Shown in pieces: positions 55,701 through 62,050 of a DNA stretch of 64,000 nt. Position numbers and translations under genes: made by a program. Below the pieces are notes generated by a model. The model was not told the DNA's origin. It saw nothing but the letters and a program-made list of their open reading frames with translations, and searched no databases. The first letter of the stretch is position 1; each line of letters opens with the position of its first letter. The stretch covers positions 6,687,501 through 6,751,500 of the forward strand of contig NZ_CP060295.1 of assembly GCF_014302995.1 (NCBI RefSeq), in the 5' to 3' direction. Source of the DNA: Variovorax sp. PAMC26660 (lineage in GTDB: Bacteria > Pseudomonadota > Gammaproteobacteria > Burkholderiales > Burkholderiaceae_C).

Positions 55701-57166
55701 GATGGCGGGACATACGGCGCTGGGGTGATGGTTGCGCCGGGGCCGGTGCTGCCCGTCGTTGCGGGTGCGCCTGAGGCCGTGGTGGTGCCGGTGCCTGAGT
55801 TGCCTGGTGTGCCAGGGTTCGTGCCGCCACTGGGCTGCGCGGGTGTGTCGGACACAGGCTCAGGCCCAATCACGCCGGCTGCGGTATTGCTTACGGTCGC
55901 AGCGGAGATGCTCAGCGCGGCGCTGCTGCTCTGGCGGAGCGTGCCGCCGTTGCGGTTGTCGATGTTGCCTGCCGCACTGGACAGTTCAAGGCGCGCCGCT
56001 TCCAGCACACCACCCGTGCCGTTGGCGGAGTTGGCCAGCGTGTCCTGCGTGGCGATTTTGAGGTTGCCGCCGCTGCTGATGCGCCCGCTGTTGGCAACGC
56101 CCGATGCCGCGATGTTCGCGTCGGCCGTGGCCTGGATCGTGCCGATGTTTTCGAGGCGGCCTGCGCTGGTGACCACGAGTTGACCTGCGCCCGCCATCGC
56201 AGGAGAGCTTGGCGCGGATTGGATGGCGCCGGCATTGCGCATGCCCAGGCCTGCTTCCGTGCCCACGAGCACGATCTTTCCAGAATACATACCGCCAAGG
56301 GCAGCGACATCCAGGGCGAAGGTCGGGGCAGCACCCGTGCCCGCTGTCGGTGTGATCTGCGTGTGGTCGGCACTGATCTGGTTCGCGCCCGTGACCACCT
56401 TGAGCTCACTGGCCCAGATGCCGGCGTTGGTCTGCACGGCACGCGCAAGAATTGCCGCGTAGTCGGTCGTGCGAGCATCCAAGCCCGCGCCGTCGATGGT
56501 GACGGTACCGCCGCGCACGAGGAAGCTGTCAAGACTTCCCGATGGGCTGAACTGCGGTGTGCCAGTGGTCAGCGTGGCACGGCTCGCGTTGATGAAGCCG
56601 CCGCCGTCGACGCTGATACCGGCCGGATTGGCGATGACCACTTCCGCGCGCTGGCCGCCCACTTCGATGTAACCGCGAAGCTGGCTCGGCGAGCCGCCGT
56701 TGACTTCATTCAGGATGATGCGCGCCGGCCCCGTGGCCAGAAACGGATTGCCCTGCACGTACCCGCCCAATTGCGTCTGGACGTTCGACCGGCTGTTGTT
56801 CAGGATCGCGCCGTTGGGAGCGACGTTGAACTGGTTGTAGACGTTGCGAGAGACACCCGCCGCGCTCGGGGTCGCGATATTGATCAGAGGGACGCCGTTG
56901 GGGGCCACCAGCACAGTCGGACGCAGACTGGGGGATACGTTGGGCGCTCCAACGATCTGTGCATGCACGGGTGCTGAAGCCAAGATACCAGCAAGTGCGG
57001 CGCCCAACAGCATCGGCGCCAAGGCCGCGGAACCAGCAAGCGTGCCGGCGACGACCAACTTGGTCGCCTTGCTGGCGCCCTTGCCCGTACTGGAAGCGGT
57101 CTCCTGAACCACCATGCGCATGCCCCTGGCGGCATTGAAGACAACACGGTGCAAATGGCGATTCAT
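46703..57166 (-). CDS. Giant TpsA exoprotein, CdiA/filamentous haemagglutinin type
   Basis: 3487 residues from ATG 57166, preceded by GGGAGG. The ESPR signal (MNRHLHRVVFNAARGMRMVV) is followed by the hydrophobic core and AHAQ-like cleavage (SAPVHAQ). The TPS domain has NVYNQFNVAPNGAILNNS and VVIANPAGISVDGGGFINAS, needed for recognition by TpsB. Thousands of residues of FHA-type beta-helix repeats follow (LDNSGGTTAAVTGDL style). Near 47.76 kb comes EDANNRQLAQAERDWL, which corresponds to the NNRQL pretoxin motif of Burkholderia-type CdiA proteins. The last ~345 residues are AT-rich and end in GRMYPPRPDYTTTNPDGS and a basic strand-rich tail, the presumed toxin; its activity is not recognised. 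Contact-dependent growth inhibition is the likely role. Confidence 0.92.
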   Translation of the reverse strand: MNRHLHRVVFNAARGMRMVVQETASSTGKGASKATKLVVAGTLAGSAALAPMLLGAALAGILASAPVHAQIVGAPNVSPSLRPTVLVAPNGVPLINIATPSAAGVSRNVYNQFNVAPNGAILNNSRSNVQTQLGGYVQGNPFLATGPARIILNEVNGGSPSQLRGYIEVGGQRAEVVIANPAGISVDGGGFINASRATLTTGTPQFSPSGSLDSFLVRGGTVTIDGAGLDARTTDYAAILARAVQTNAGIWASELKVVTGANQISADHTQITPTAGTGAAPTFALDVAALGGMYSGKIVLVGTEAGLGMRNAGAIQSAPSSPAMAGAGQLVVTSAGRLENIGTIQATADANIAASGVANSGRISSGGNLKIATQDTLANSANGTGGVLEAARLELSSAAGNIDNRNGGTLRQSSSAALSISAATVSNTAAGVIGPEPVSDTPAQPSGGTNPGTPGNSGTGTTTASGAPATTGSTGPGATITPAPYVPPSPGSITAAGAVLNGGSHIFASGPITLQTANLVNNGGTLSVASMTLNQPSFQNVGGKLNVSGAFTANLGTFNNSTGTLRAGSLDITTTGDLNNQDGVLTSDANANLTVGGFANNTRGKISATGALTTNVVGAIQNTSGTLVSNQNLSVSGQSLDNSQGHVQSASGNVQATIDQQLLNTNGQIAGGANVTIQTGSLDGTKGTLQSTGDLNVTAAQGLTATGTNVAGGKATLQGASVDISGSQTAGTNIGLEATQGNVTTSGATVVAPGTFAITANAQPGQTLVNNAGTLNAGQQQINASNIANTNGGQIVQTGVGATTLVASGSIDNSGGRIASNSQDLSLQATSIVNTAGKIEHAGTGTLNIAGGSYSGANGTITGNGALAVNVTGAFNQDGGTTTAQQITVDTGSLSNRGGQIIQSGTGATRIAATGAIDSSSGLIATNGQNLTLKAASITSASGKIEHAGTGTLNIAGGSYSGANGEITSNGALVGNVTGAFNQDGGKTSAQQITLAAGALSNQGGSIVQVGTGATTLTVGGVLNDNQGVIASNGTITVTAGSMTNQGGKLQAAGTSDLNLAVTNQLDNSAAGKILAGGNVTVAAGSLNDNAGSITAVGNLNATVSGAVTNQGGTLAANGNTILAAASLDNSGGTTAAVTGDLTVTTSGATTNNAGTLQAGGITTLSNGGLSNLGGKVFGNALAIEAHGNAVNNSAKGTLAATTTVDLKSGALQNDTGLVQSGGAMTINTNGQGLTNTNAAGYSNGQGGITSAGTLTLKTGATNNNAGFIGAKGDLNASTGQLTNANGGTVLGQANVAINTNGATYDNRGGQTLAAGDLTINAGGGTIDNTSSLLRSSGTTTLNAAAVTNATTTGTNQGIEGTHVAINTGTLGSQTGAVRAAQNLTVTSGGTIDNSAGGLLSAGDTLKVIDPNAANPSTKTLNVINTNGTLVGTKSVQLDAATFSGDGQLVSGKDLSVALTQDIVNNADVIANGNLSYGTTGHLTNNGKLIAGNTLTVSGNLVDNTANAEMSGTNTTLNLGTLNNRGLIDSADRTRINAGAVNNVGTGRIYGNQIAIATGSLTNDTETANGTTKAGTIASRGNLDIGASTITNREHALIFSSENMAIGGSLDASGKATGQGGTLNNLSATIESLGNMSISMGQTNNWDTHVQLGPQTTTTKQAISVAPVGGGGFYTMDQVIVVPGQPFVWARNPDGGKGALLYSNGYGIWNTTFTTTADTAINADPATISSGGDMTLVGAVSNRDSRIIAGGTLTASNVTNTALQGSYSTSSVAVVTSDTGQIQPLVIGPSSSGMMDVGAYQKVDHVNATNNYNSGAAATGATNASGGGASGASGGSRTGTIVEVAANVGGVAGTGGTGASGANGTTAGAAGNASGATGQTIPMVVRTSTPSLAVPQASLFSTRPDPSSHFLIETDPRFANYRNWLSSDYLLNSLGLDPNNILKRLGDGFYEQKLIREQVAQLTGYRYLDGFNDDGQQYAALMNSGATFAKQYGLTPGIALSATQMAQLTSDIVWLVEQTVTLPNGTTQRVLVPQLYVRVRPGDIDGSGAILSADATVIKSSGDLVNTGTIAGRSLVKIDAENVNNLAGGRIAGGSVGINARNDINNIGASITADDAAILTAGRDINVRTTTASGAAGNRNIDRVAGVYVSNPAGVLIASAGRDVNLIGAALISGGAVSVGAARNVNLSTVTESSTASALGQNIAGIASQSRDVGSIIQGQEDVRLAAGNDLNIRASAVQSLNGALVATAKNDINVTSGVATSNVATATVHSSSTLFTKKSSSAFDSSNTTDVLSSSLSGKSMALVAGNDINLQAAQLRSDNAMSLAAGHDINLTTANKTDQELHASQTKSSATGLGNAIGMSMGPDQPTGAAMMGAKSGTQASASFTTEAVGTSISAGSLQTVSGRDTTLQGATVVADNDITMIAGRNLTIESAQNTSVSSSYNGSSKSGMVGTWYNPAVGNIKGSQANATATTTQQASQVASLSGNVSMVAGDTYRQTASSVMASGQAGPLAGGDVNILAKNVVINAADNTSLSVTLDKSSSSILGGSANFAGVSTNNVQGAVNTVRAMGDTGGDGRMQALGALNLAMSGKQAYNAAQAIGGSGQLSYGVSVNVSRNTSQSTSFTSSTEAVGSGIVGANNVNIVATGGGKGSNIDVVGSTIAAGNTVNMAADNNVTLEASANTSVTTGQNSSHGSNVGVTFGGGAQNGFSIQLGVSNGKGSNNQNDVSYNATQVSGGKAVNISSGGDLTLKGATVQADRVAADVGGNLNIESLQDVSVGKSRQSSSGFNVSLCIPPICYGIVATASASAAGAKADGVFVSPAVQSGIKAGDGGFNVKVAGNTDLKGAVIESTQAAIDAGKNSFATGGTLTMSDLKNVSQSSGDSYSVSGGIGIGYTTAPTAGTATTPAQGMGAAWSGPNNVPSGSAGVGSYSGSNQSSVTKSGISGIAGDQSVRTGDNSSAGTLVKDWNTKEIIKNVQAQSYLTEQFNGSAAKAVGEFANGETRKYEDASRLADAAERVLGDPNLTPEQRRQAEDARDDAFRVMAREQTTYDQWKEGGLGRVAAHMIVGALGGGANGALGASSAALAAPLIDEFTASLPDGVKNAVGAAIAAGIGAAAGGRAGAVAGYSEDANNRQLAQAERDWLAANRMRVANEARARAPGAFALLSDEQIAGLVDKFALLNLDDATTQMLVQQYGKTAIAAMGAIRVSLLSDTQGMVITDKNGITLQMFTNTAVTRGGLTPQPNYYYDSSMYSESLPTTASAIAEFVSRYGYPPPLNKNQIAALDDDAKSALGVAAGNQLLASSGNIAITILNIVEIFGGSGIGKGLNLNGVPIGRGEPAVAPIDPVKIINESLGKTPSILGADVPPAGTTLNQGARIALYYKSLEGAPAATNAKEAFNLIANTLNAVENAYSGVPAEANPGLAYKGRMYPPRPDYTTTNPDGSLTATTKGNKIDMAVDGTITIYKLNADRTVGPVVLVKPGAK
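54160..54795 (-). repeat. Two tandem 318-base repeats in the exoprotein gene
   Basis: Units 54160-54477 and 54478-54795 (106 residues each) share long runs such as GCCGCCATCCTGGTTGAA at 54209 and 54527. They encode IEHAGTGTLNIAGGSYSGAN and AFNQDGG in both copies. Recent in-frame duplication in the beta-helix. Confidence 0.8.
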
Positions 57167-57206
57167 GTCCTGACCTCCCTGGGATTTTTTTGAGTACCTG
57201 CGACGG

Positions 57207-57219
57207 TTTTGTATCAAAA
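57207..57219. promoter_or_regulatory. Inverted repeat upstream of the exoprotein gene
   Basis: TTTTG-TAT-CAAAA lies 41-53 bases before the start codon, in the AT-rich promoter region. Candidate operator, weak evidence. Confidence 0.3.
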
Positions 57220-57589
57220 CGCATCGAAACTCAATTATCAGGGTACGAAAGGCCTAGGCAGAGGGACGCCACATGTCAGCCCTGCGCACAAGATCACAAA
57301 TTGAGGGCCAGCACATGTCAAGATTTTCCAGATTAATACCTGGGTACTCACAGCCACTCAGGATCGTGCTCCTGCAGAGAACAGCCAATGCTGGCGGCAT
57401 ATGCTTAGTCGTCGATTTCCTGGGCACCTCTACGCGCGAGAATCGACTGCAAGTTCGAGATGCGGCATGAAGAGATCGCGAAGCAGGAGGCGACGACTGC
57501 CCTACTCTGCAGAGCGGACGTTCGCAGCGGCCCGCAGGCTGCGAAGCGTCAGAAGACCGCATAAGCCGCCCGACTCCAGAGCTTGAAAA
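57220..57589. other. Intergenic upstream of the exoprotein gene
   Basis: No gene recognised. A short plus-strand frame from 57315 (about 50 codons) has no ribosome site and no family. The stretch presumably carries the exoprotein promoter. Confidence 0.45.
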
Positions 57590-57614
57590 GCCTGCCTCGC
57601 GCGGGCCCTTTTTT
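57590..57614 (+). terminator. Hairpin-T6 terminator, plus-strand orientation
   Basis: GCCTGC (57590-57595) pairs with GCGGGC (57601-57606, one G-T pair) around CTCGC, then CCTTTTTT. It may end an unrecognised plus-strand transcript. Confidence 0.55.
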
Positions 57615-57644
57615 CCGTGCGCGCCTGTCAGTCCTCTTTCTCAG

Positions 57645-57982
57645 TTAGTCACGAGGGTCGAGGTACTTAAAGTCGTACTCCGAGCGCAGTCCCAGCAAAT
57701 CAAAGTGCTCGACCCACCAGCCAGTAGCCGCATCCCGGCGCAGTTCCTCTGTCGGATAGTAGAAATGAGTCCAAAGCTGACGGTTCAGGTATACAGCGAG
57801 GACCCAGATATTTTGCTCATCGCGCAACTCGCGCACACGGCGTTGTTGCAGTTCAGCTTGGGCTTGAGCTTTCTCTGCCGCGCTTGGCTTCCGCTCCAAG
57901 AAGTCGGCACGGCCGCGGTCATACGTTTTTTTAAACCGCCCAAATAGTCGAGCGCCGCAGCCTTGAGAATTGTTTTCAGCAT
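57645..57982 (-). CDS. Hypothetical protein with a -1 frameshift at TTTAAAAAAAC
   Basis: Two frames make one protein of about 112 residues. The first, from ATG 57982, reads MLKTILKAAALDYLGGLKK; the second reads TYDRGRADFLERKPSAAEKA and ends GLRSEYDFKYLDPRD. They meet at seven A on the coding strand (57926-57932). In the zero frame the codons are TTA AAA AAA CGT, a heptamer A-AAA-AAA on which ribosomes commonly slip -1 to read ACG TAT GAC and continue. Alternatively one A is missing. The long coiled helix (EKAQAQAELQQRRVRELRDE) and aromatic end (WTHFYYPTEELRRD) look like a normal protein; no family recognised. Confidence 0.5.
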
Positions 57983-58289
57983 TGTTCAGAAATTTTCGAG
58001 CGGGTTGCGTGATACCGAACGTAGCGTATCCGCCCTGCACGACTGGTGAGCCATCCGCTCAATTTCCTGCGTACACAGTTCGCCGTTTTCCGGCTCACTC
58101 AGGCCTAGCATCTGCCTATTGTGCAATGCGCGCCATGCCGTACATGCAGGTCTGAGCTGTACTCCAGAGACCGCTTTCGAGAACAAGGAATGTCGCAAGT
58201 GGGCCCGTTGCTGTCACCGCGCCTCCCCGATAGCGGCCTCTCAAGATATCTTCCGTTGAGCCAATTCAGACAGATCAGGGCAGCAGTGA
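57983..58289. other. Intergenic, no gene recognised
   Basis: Short frames only, none with a start signal or recognisable content. Confidence 0.45.
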
Positions 58290-59117
58290 CTAGCCCTTGA
58301 GACTCTTGTTCGAATCTTCCAGATCGTAGGGGACGGCACACTCCGTCTTGACCATAGAGACACGCGCCGTATCCATCTGATGGAACACGTTGGAAGAAAT
58401 TTTGGTTGGGTCAGGCCACTGCACAGTCATCGTTACCCGCCCCTCCCAACACCCAGTGATCCTTGACGGCGTTCTGGCGCATACCAGTTGTGGCGATTGG
58501 CCGGCCGTTGCCGCTCCTTCCTCCACTTGTAAACCACAGTTGAAGCGGTCTTTCATGAAATGGCCATAGGCCTCGCGTGCAGATCCTCCTGCAAGCATCA
58601 ATCGCTCTATTGACGCTGCGAACTTCACCTCGGCCTTAGGTCGCTCGATCATCAAAGATTGCAGCGAGACCCTTTGAGGCCACGGGCATATCACGTTGTA
58701 ACCTTTGACTGTCGATGTCTCCAATTGGTCGTAGATCTGCTCTGGGGACAGAGTAGACGTGGGCCAGCTTCCTATTAAAGATAGTTTTAGCTCTCTGCAA
58801 TTCGCTTCATCAAATGACGGGCGTTGCACACAGACAATCTTTCTGGGCGAACCCCATCGCTCAGGTTCAAACCCCGGAACCTCGTCGCTGCCGATGCCGC
58901 AAAGAAAATGCTGTTGCATCAACAAGGTGAGTGCCTCCGGCAAAGGTTTGCCTCGCAACTCCAAATCCCCGGAGAAGCGCTGCTTCATGATGCGCCGTGC
59001 AGCATCGAATTTTTCGTAGCCCGGTTGACTCATTTGATCTTGAGCAATAGCCACTACAGGCAGGCTAAGGCCGGCAGCAAGACACCAAGAGAGTGGTACT
59101 GGTGCAAGTAAGCTCAT
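58290..59117 (-). CDS. Exported hypothetical protein
   Basis: 275 residues from ATG 59117, chosen because it begins a signal peptide (MSLLAPVPLSWCLAAGLSLP, cleavage AIAQ). Mature protein has at least five cysteines (HFLCGIGSDEVPGFEPERWG, KIVCVQRPSFDEANCREL, NVICPWPQ, FNCGLQVEEG) consistent with disulphides in the periplasm. Two similar halves may exist: MQQHFLCGIGSDEV / MKDRFNCGLQVEEG, each followed by KIVCVQRPS / QLVCARTPS, suggesting internal duplication. No family recognised. First of a run of exported proteins separated by a shared repeat. Confidence 0.7.
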   Translation of the reverse strand: MSLLAPVPLSWCLAAGLSLPVVAIAQDQMSQPGYEKFDAARRIMKQRFSGDLELRGKPLPEALTLLMQQHFLCGIGSDEVPGFEPERWGSPRKIVCVQRPSFDEANCRELKLSLIGSWPTSTLSPEQIYDQLETSTVKGYNVICPWPQRVSLQSLMIERPKAEVKFAASIERLMLAGGSAREAYGHFMKDRFNCGLQVEEGAATAGQSPQLVCARTPSRITGCWEGRVTMTVQWPDPTKISSNVFHQMDTARVSMVKTECAVPYDLEDSNKSLKG

Positions 59118-59128
59118 GATCAAGTTTG

Positions 59129-59185
59129 AATGGCCGTTTGTGGCCGACTGTAGCTGGTCGTAGGCCTGACGCAATGGGCCCGAAG
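59129..59185 (-). repeat. Interspersed hairpin repeat, copy 1 (diverged)
   Basis: Contains TGGCCGACTGTAGCTGGTCG and GGGCCCGAA. It is the most diverged of four copies, located just upstream of the gene 58290-59117. Confidence 0.65.
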
Positions 59186-59280
59186 CAGAAGTAGCCATCT
59201 CCCAGAAGCGGACGTTCACAACGTTCCCCGGTACGTATCGAAAGTCGGTTGGCACCTATCTTGGAGTGGTCACGGATGAC

Positions 59281-59844
59281 CTATTTACGGCGAACCGCAT
59301 CGCGCAGTTGTTCACACTGCCGCCGTGTGCTTATTCCACCAACAATTTCCCAGTCAACCCTGTCGGCCGCGCTTGCCCCATCCACATACGTCTGAATCAG
59401 CGTCGAGTCATAGCCATGTTCGATAAACCATCTTGCTACTGACGCCACCCGAGCAAGCACCAACGCTTGAGTTTTTGCATCGGATTTTTTGGAGCCCTGA
59501 ACGACCAGCTCTCGGTAGCAGTAGAGAGAACTGTATGGGTAATCGAGTTTCTCGAAACTATTCATAGAAGCCGCGAGCTTCTCTCTGGCTGCAGCGCTCA
59601 ATCCAGTTGAGTCTTCGTAAAAATCCGTCGTTCCGCTCGGACGAAAGTCCCAAGGAATGACAGGTCGCTCTGGCCGTGCTGCTGCGCTCTTCGATAGAAG
59701 ATCCTTGAATTCGTCGTCGGTCAAGTCCTCTGGATCTTTAAGTTGGTAATGTTGCGCCACAACAGGAGTCGGCAGGACTAAATCTGCAGCGACGCTACCC
59801 GAGGCATGCAATGCAAGGGCGAGCGCGAGGACGATTGCATTCAT
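59281..59844 (-). CDS. Exported hypothetical protein
   Basis: 187 residues from ATG 59844: signal MNAIVLALALALHASGSVAA. Mature part has an acidic stretch YQLKDPEDLTDDEFKDLLSK, then SSLYCYRELVVQGSKKSDAK, a helical block TQALVLARVASVARWFIEHG and RRQCEQLRDAVRR. Two cysteines could pair. Not recognised. It is in the same direction as its neighbours, 86 bases after the stop of the 94-residue gene. Confidence 0.65.
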   Translation of the reverse strand: MNAIVLALALALHASGSVAADLVLPTPVVAQHYQLKDPEDLTDDEFKDLLSKSAAARPERPVIPWDFRPSGTTDFYEDSTGLSAAAREKLAASMNSFEKLDYPYSSLYCYRELVVQGSKKSDAKTQALVLARVASVARWFIEHGYDSTLIQTYVDGASAADRVDWEIVGGISTRRQCEQLRDAVRRK

Positions 59845-59930
59845 GAAAAGTTTTAGGGAGATGAACTGTAGTGACCGCTTCCAGGCTGGCGATGCCGGCA
59901 TGGCAAGTGTCCGCAGTTGGACGTCGGAGG

Positions 59931-60215
59931 TCACTGGGGCGCCTGGGCCGTATCAGGCTTTGCAACCGTCACGCTCTCTTCGAGGCGCTCCATCTGCAAG
60001 TGGCTCGGGCCGAAGGCAACAGCAGTTACCCTCACCGCTTGCTGGCGCGTCGTCGCCTTTGACACTTGAATTTCAAGCTGGAGTTCCTCGCCTTCTACGT
60101 CAACCGTTTTGGATGTCGGGCCGGCGATGACATGCTCCGAAAGTATCGGCCAAGGCAACAGGCGGAACGCCTCTAGCTCACTTGCAAGTACTGCATAGGC
60201 GCTTGCACGCTTCAT
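59931..60215 (-). CDS. Hypothetical small protein
   Basis: 94 residues, no signal peptide. Starts MKRASAYAVLASELEAFRLL and has strand-like TVDVEGEELQLEIQVSKATT and VRVTAVAFGPSHLQMERLEE. Looks like a small cytosolic beta-barrel-type protein; short uncharacterised relatives of this style occur in Comamonadaceae repeat arrays as far as I can recall, but I name no family. Followed by the exported 187-residue gene. Confidence 0.6.
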   Translation of the reverse strand: MKRASAYAVLASELEAFRLLPWPILSEHVIAGPTSKTVDVEGEELQLEIQVSKATTRQQAVRVTAVAFGPSHLQMERLEESVTVAKPDTAQAPQ

Positions 60216-60264
60216 GGCACTTCTCCAAAAAAATGTCGGTGACCGACCGGACTCGCCAGCTCAA

Positions 60265-60330
60265 CGAACGGCCGGTTGTGGCCGACTGTAGCCGGTCGCG
60301 CCACTGCGGCGAATAGGCTCTAAGGCGACC
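60265..60330 (-). repeat. Interspersed hairpin repeat, copy 2
   Basis: CGAACGGCCGGTTGTGGCCG followed by ACTGTAGCCGGTCG. Located 50 bases upstream of the gene 59931-60215. CCGG and GGCC arms can fold back on each other. Confidence 0.75.
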
Positions 60331-60365
60331 TTCCGTCCGCTCCCAAGCGGTCCACTCAAAGGGCG

Positions 60366-60863
60366 TCATCCGAGATCGGCCCTAAGTTGGCCTCTGCGAC
60401 AAAGTGTGATTTCAGGCATTGCAGCAGACCTTGGAACCAATTCCAAATTCCAATCCCACTCATTGTGTACCGTGAGGCCCGCGCGAACGTCCCAGGAACT
60501 TCTCATGCCAAGTCGGACGAAGCTCTCGTCTTCTGTATTGACGACCAATGGTAGTGAAATCGGACGGTTCTCGAATTTTGAGTTGCCGAGTAGGCCAGCC
60601 TTCCATCGCTGAGTGATCGTGTGCGCACCCAATGGGACCGACAACGATACATACTCACCATTCTCCAATGTAGCCACGTTTGCTCCATCGACGTCGATGA
60701 GCGCGGACAAGATCGCCGCTCCTTTGGCTGCGGGCCGAAAAACGTAAACAACTGCACGCCCCGGGCGGTGATCTGGAACCGACTTAAAGATTGGGCCAGA
60801 AGAGCCACAACCAGCTACTCCAAAGGACGTAAAAAGAGCACAGAGTGCGTGACGGCGTCGCAT
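60366..60863 (-). CDS. DUF2846-like lipoprotein
   Basis: 165 residues. Lipobox FGVAGC in MRRRHALCALFTSFGVAGCG gives an N-terminal lipidated Cys. The mature domain reads AVVYVFRPAAKGAAILSALI, DVDGANVATLENGEYVSLSV and PLGAHTITQRWKAG, which is the DUF2846 pattern (a short beta sandwich with Tyr-Val-Phe-Arg at the first strand and a Gly-x-His loop). Function of the family is unknown; members are periplasmic lipoproteins. Ends with an extension LCRRGQLRADLG. Confidence 0.72.
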   Translation of the reverse strand: MRRRHALCALFTSFGVAGCGSSGPIFKSVPDHRPGRAVVYVFRPAAKGAAILSALIDVDGANVATLENGEYVSLSVPLGAHTITQRWKAGLLGNSKFENRPISLPLVVNTEDESFVRLGMRSSWDVRAGLTVHNEWDWNLELVPRSAAMPEITLCRRGQLRADLG

Positions 60864-61375
60864 GGTTGATTTGCTGAAGAAAGGGTTACTCAGATTTCAG
60901 AAGCGAGGAAGGTCCAATAGACGCTTTCGCGAGTGACCGCTATTGGCTGAATTCTGCCGCAGCGGCCAACGACCGGTTCTGGCCGACTTTAGCCGGTCGT
61001 GCCGCCGTCGTGAACGGGCCCGAACCCGACATCGGTGTCACTCGAAAGCGGCCGCAGAAGATGACCAAGCAAGGCCGTGGTCGTAGCGCGGCCTCGGCTT
61101 TGTCTGCGGCCTCGTGCTTCACTACGGCAAAGGAAATGGGATACCGACGATCGCCTTCACGGTCAAAGTGAACGTCGGCGCATCTTCGGCATGCGCGCCG
61201 GTCGCCAAAGAGAATCCGACCTCAAAATACGGGCTCGCTCGGGAGAGCGTGGAGTTGACCGAGACAAAGGCGAAGCACATAAGAAACTCGCTCTCGTATA
61301 CTGCGCTGACGAAGCACCTTGGCAACGCTTGACGATCTCTGTTTGAAAATTTTTCTAGTACGGCAGCAATGGCAA
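60864..61375. other. Intergenic containing repeat copy 3
   Basis: Besides the repeat at 60967-61030, the plus frame 61114-61332 reads GKGNGIPTIAFTVKVNVGAS and KENPTSKYGLARESVELTET, which is protein-like but starts without a ribosome site inside the repeat's flank. It could be a fragment of an older cassette; I do not call it a gene. Confidence 0.4.
60967..61030 (-). repeat. Interspersed hairpin repeat, copy 3
   Basis: ACGACCGG (60970-60977) and CCGGTCGT (60993-61000) form an 8-bp stem around TTCTGGCCGACTTTAG; then GCCGCCGTCGTGAACGGGCC. From 60992 onward it is identical to copy 4 for about 30 bases. Confidence 0.85.
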
Positions 61376-62050
61376 CTATGACCCGTCCACGCATCCGTCT
61401 CGAGCATTGATTGCGCCTGCGCGCAACGCGACCGCCCCGATCCATACGCTACCAATCGGGCTTTCGGCCTGTGCGTTCTGCGTGTGAATGTTGTCGCGCA
61501 ATGCACCCAGATCCTGGAGGAGATCCGCGACATATCCGGCGCGTCGCTCCGCAAGCTTCCGTGCTCCCTCTTTTGTACCTCCTTCATCCGATCGAGTGCT
61601 GCCGACCACTGTCACCCCCTGCACTTCACAATGTTGAGGGCCTTGTACTCGCCCCAACAAGGACATGATGATTTCGCGGCCCTGAGGGCCCAGTGCCACC
61701 GCATCACGTTCAAACATCACTTCCGCACTCTCGAACCATTTCACGGGAACTGGCAAATGCCTTGCTGTCTTAGAGGTAACGGTGAGAGTCCGCTTGGCGG
61801 AAGGTGCCGGAGTATCAGAGCCGTCAAAGGAAATGACAGGGGCAGGAGTTTGTTTGGCTGACCTGCTATCTTTTGTCTTTTCTCTCTCCGCCGCAGGTTT
61901 TCGCGCTTCTTCACACTCCTTTTGCCTATGCTGCTGCTCTGGAGACCATCCACAGTCCACGCAGATGCATGACTGAGCCCACGCCGAAGTGGCGGCAAGG
62001 AAAAGTCCCCAAATAAGAGTTGCTCCAAGAAACCAAGCTTTCTTAAGCAT
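61376..62050 (-). CDS. OmpA-like domain protein, exported
   Basis: 224 residues. Signal MLKKAWFLGATLIWGLFLAA, cleavage AWAQ. Directly after it is a Cys cluster (SCICVDCGWSPEQQ). A Lys/Ala/Pro spacer leads to an OmpA-like peptidoglycan-binding domain: VMFERDAVALGPQGREIIMS, VQGVTVVGSTRSDEGGTKEG and KLAERRAGYVADLLQDLGAL, the positions of the Asp/Arg pair being TRSDE and ERRAGYV. The usual final strand is replaced by SPIGSVWIGAVALRAG. It should tether to peptidoglycan. Located between repeat copies 3 and 4. Confidence 0.75.
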   Translation of the reverse strand: MLKKAWFLGATLIWGLFLAATSAWAQSCICVDCGWSPEQQHRQKECEEARKPAAEREKTKDSRSAKQTPAPVISFDGSDTPAPSAKRTLTVTSKTARHLPVPVKWFESAEVMFERDAVALGPQGREIIMSLLGRVQGPQHCEVQGVTVVGSTRSDEGGTKEGARKLAERRAGYVADLLQDLGALRDNIHTQNAQAESPIGSVWIGAVALRAGAINARDGCVDGS

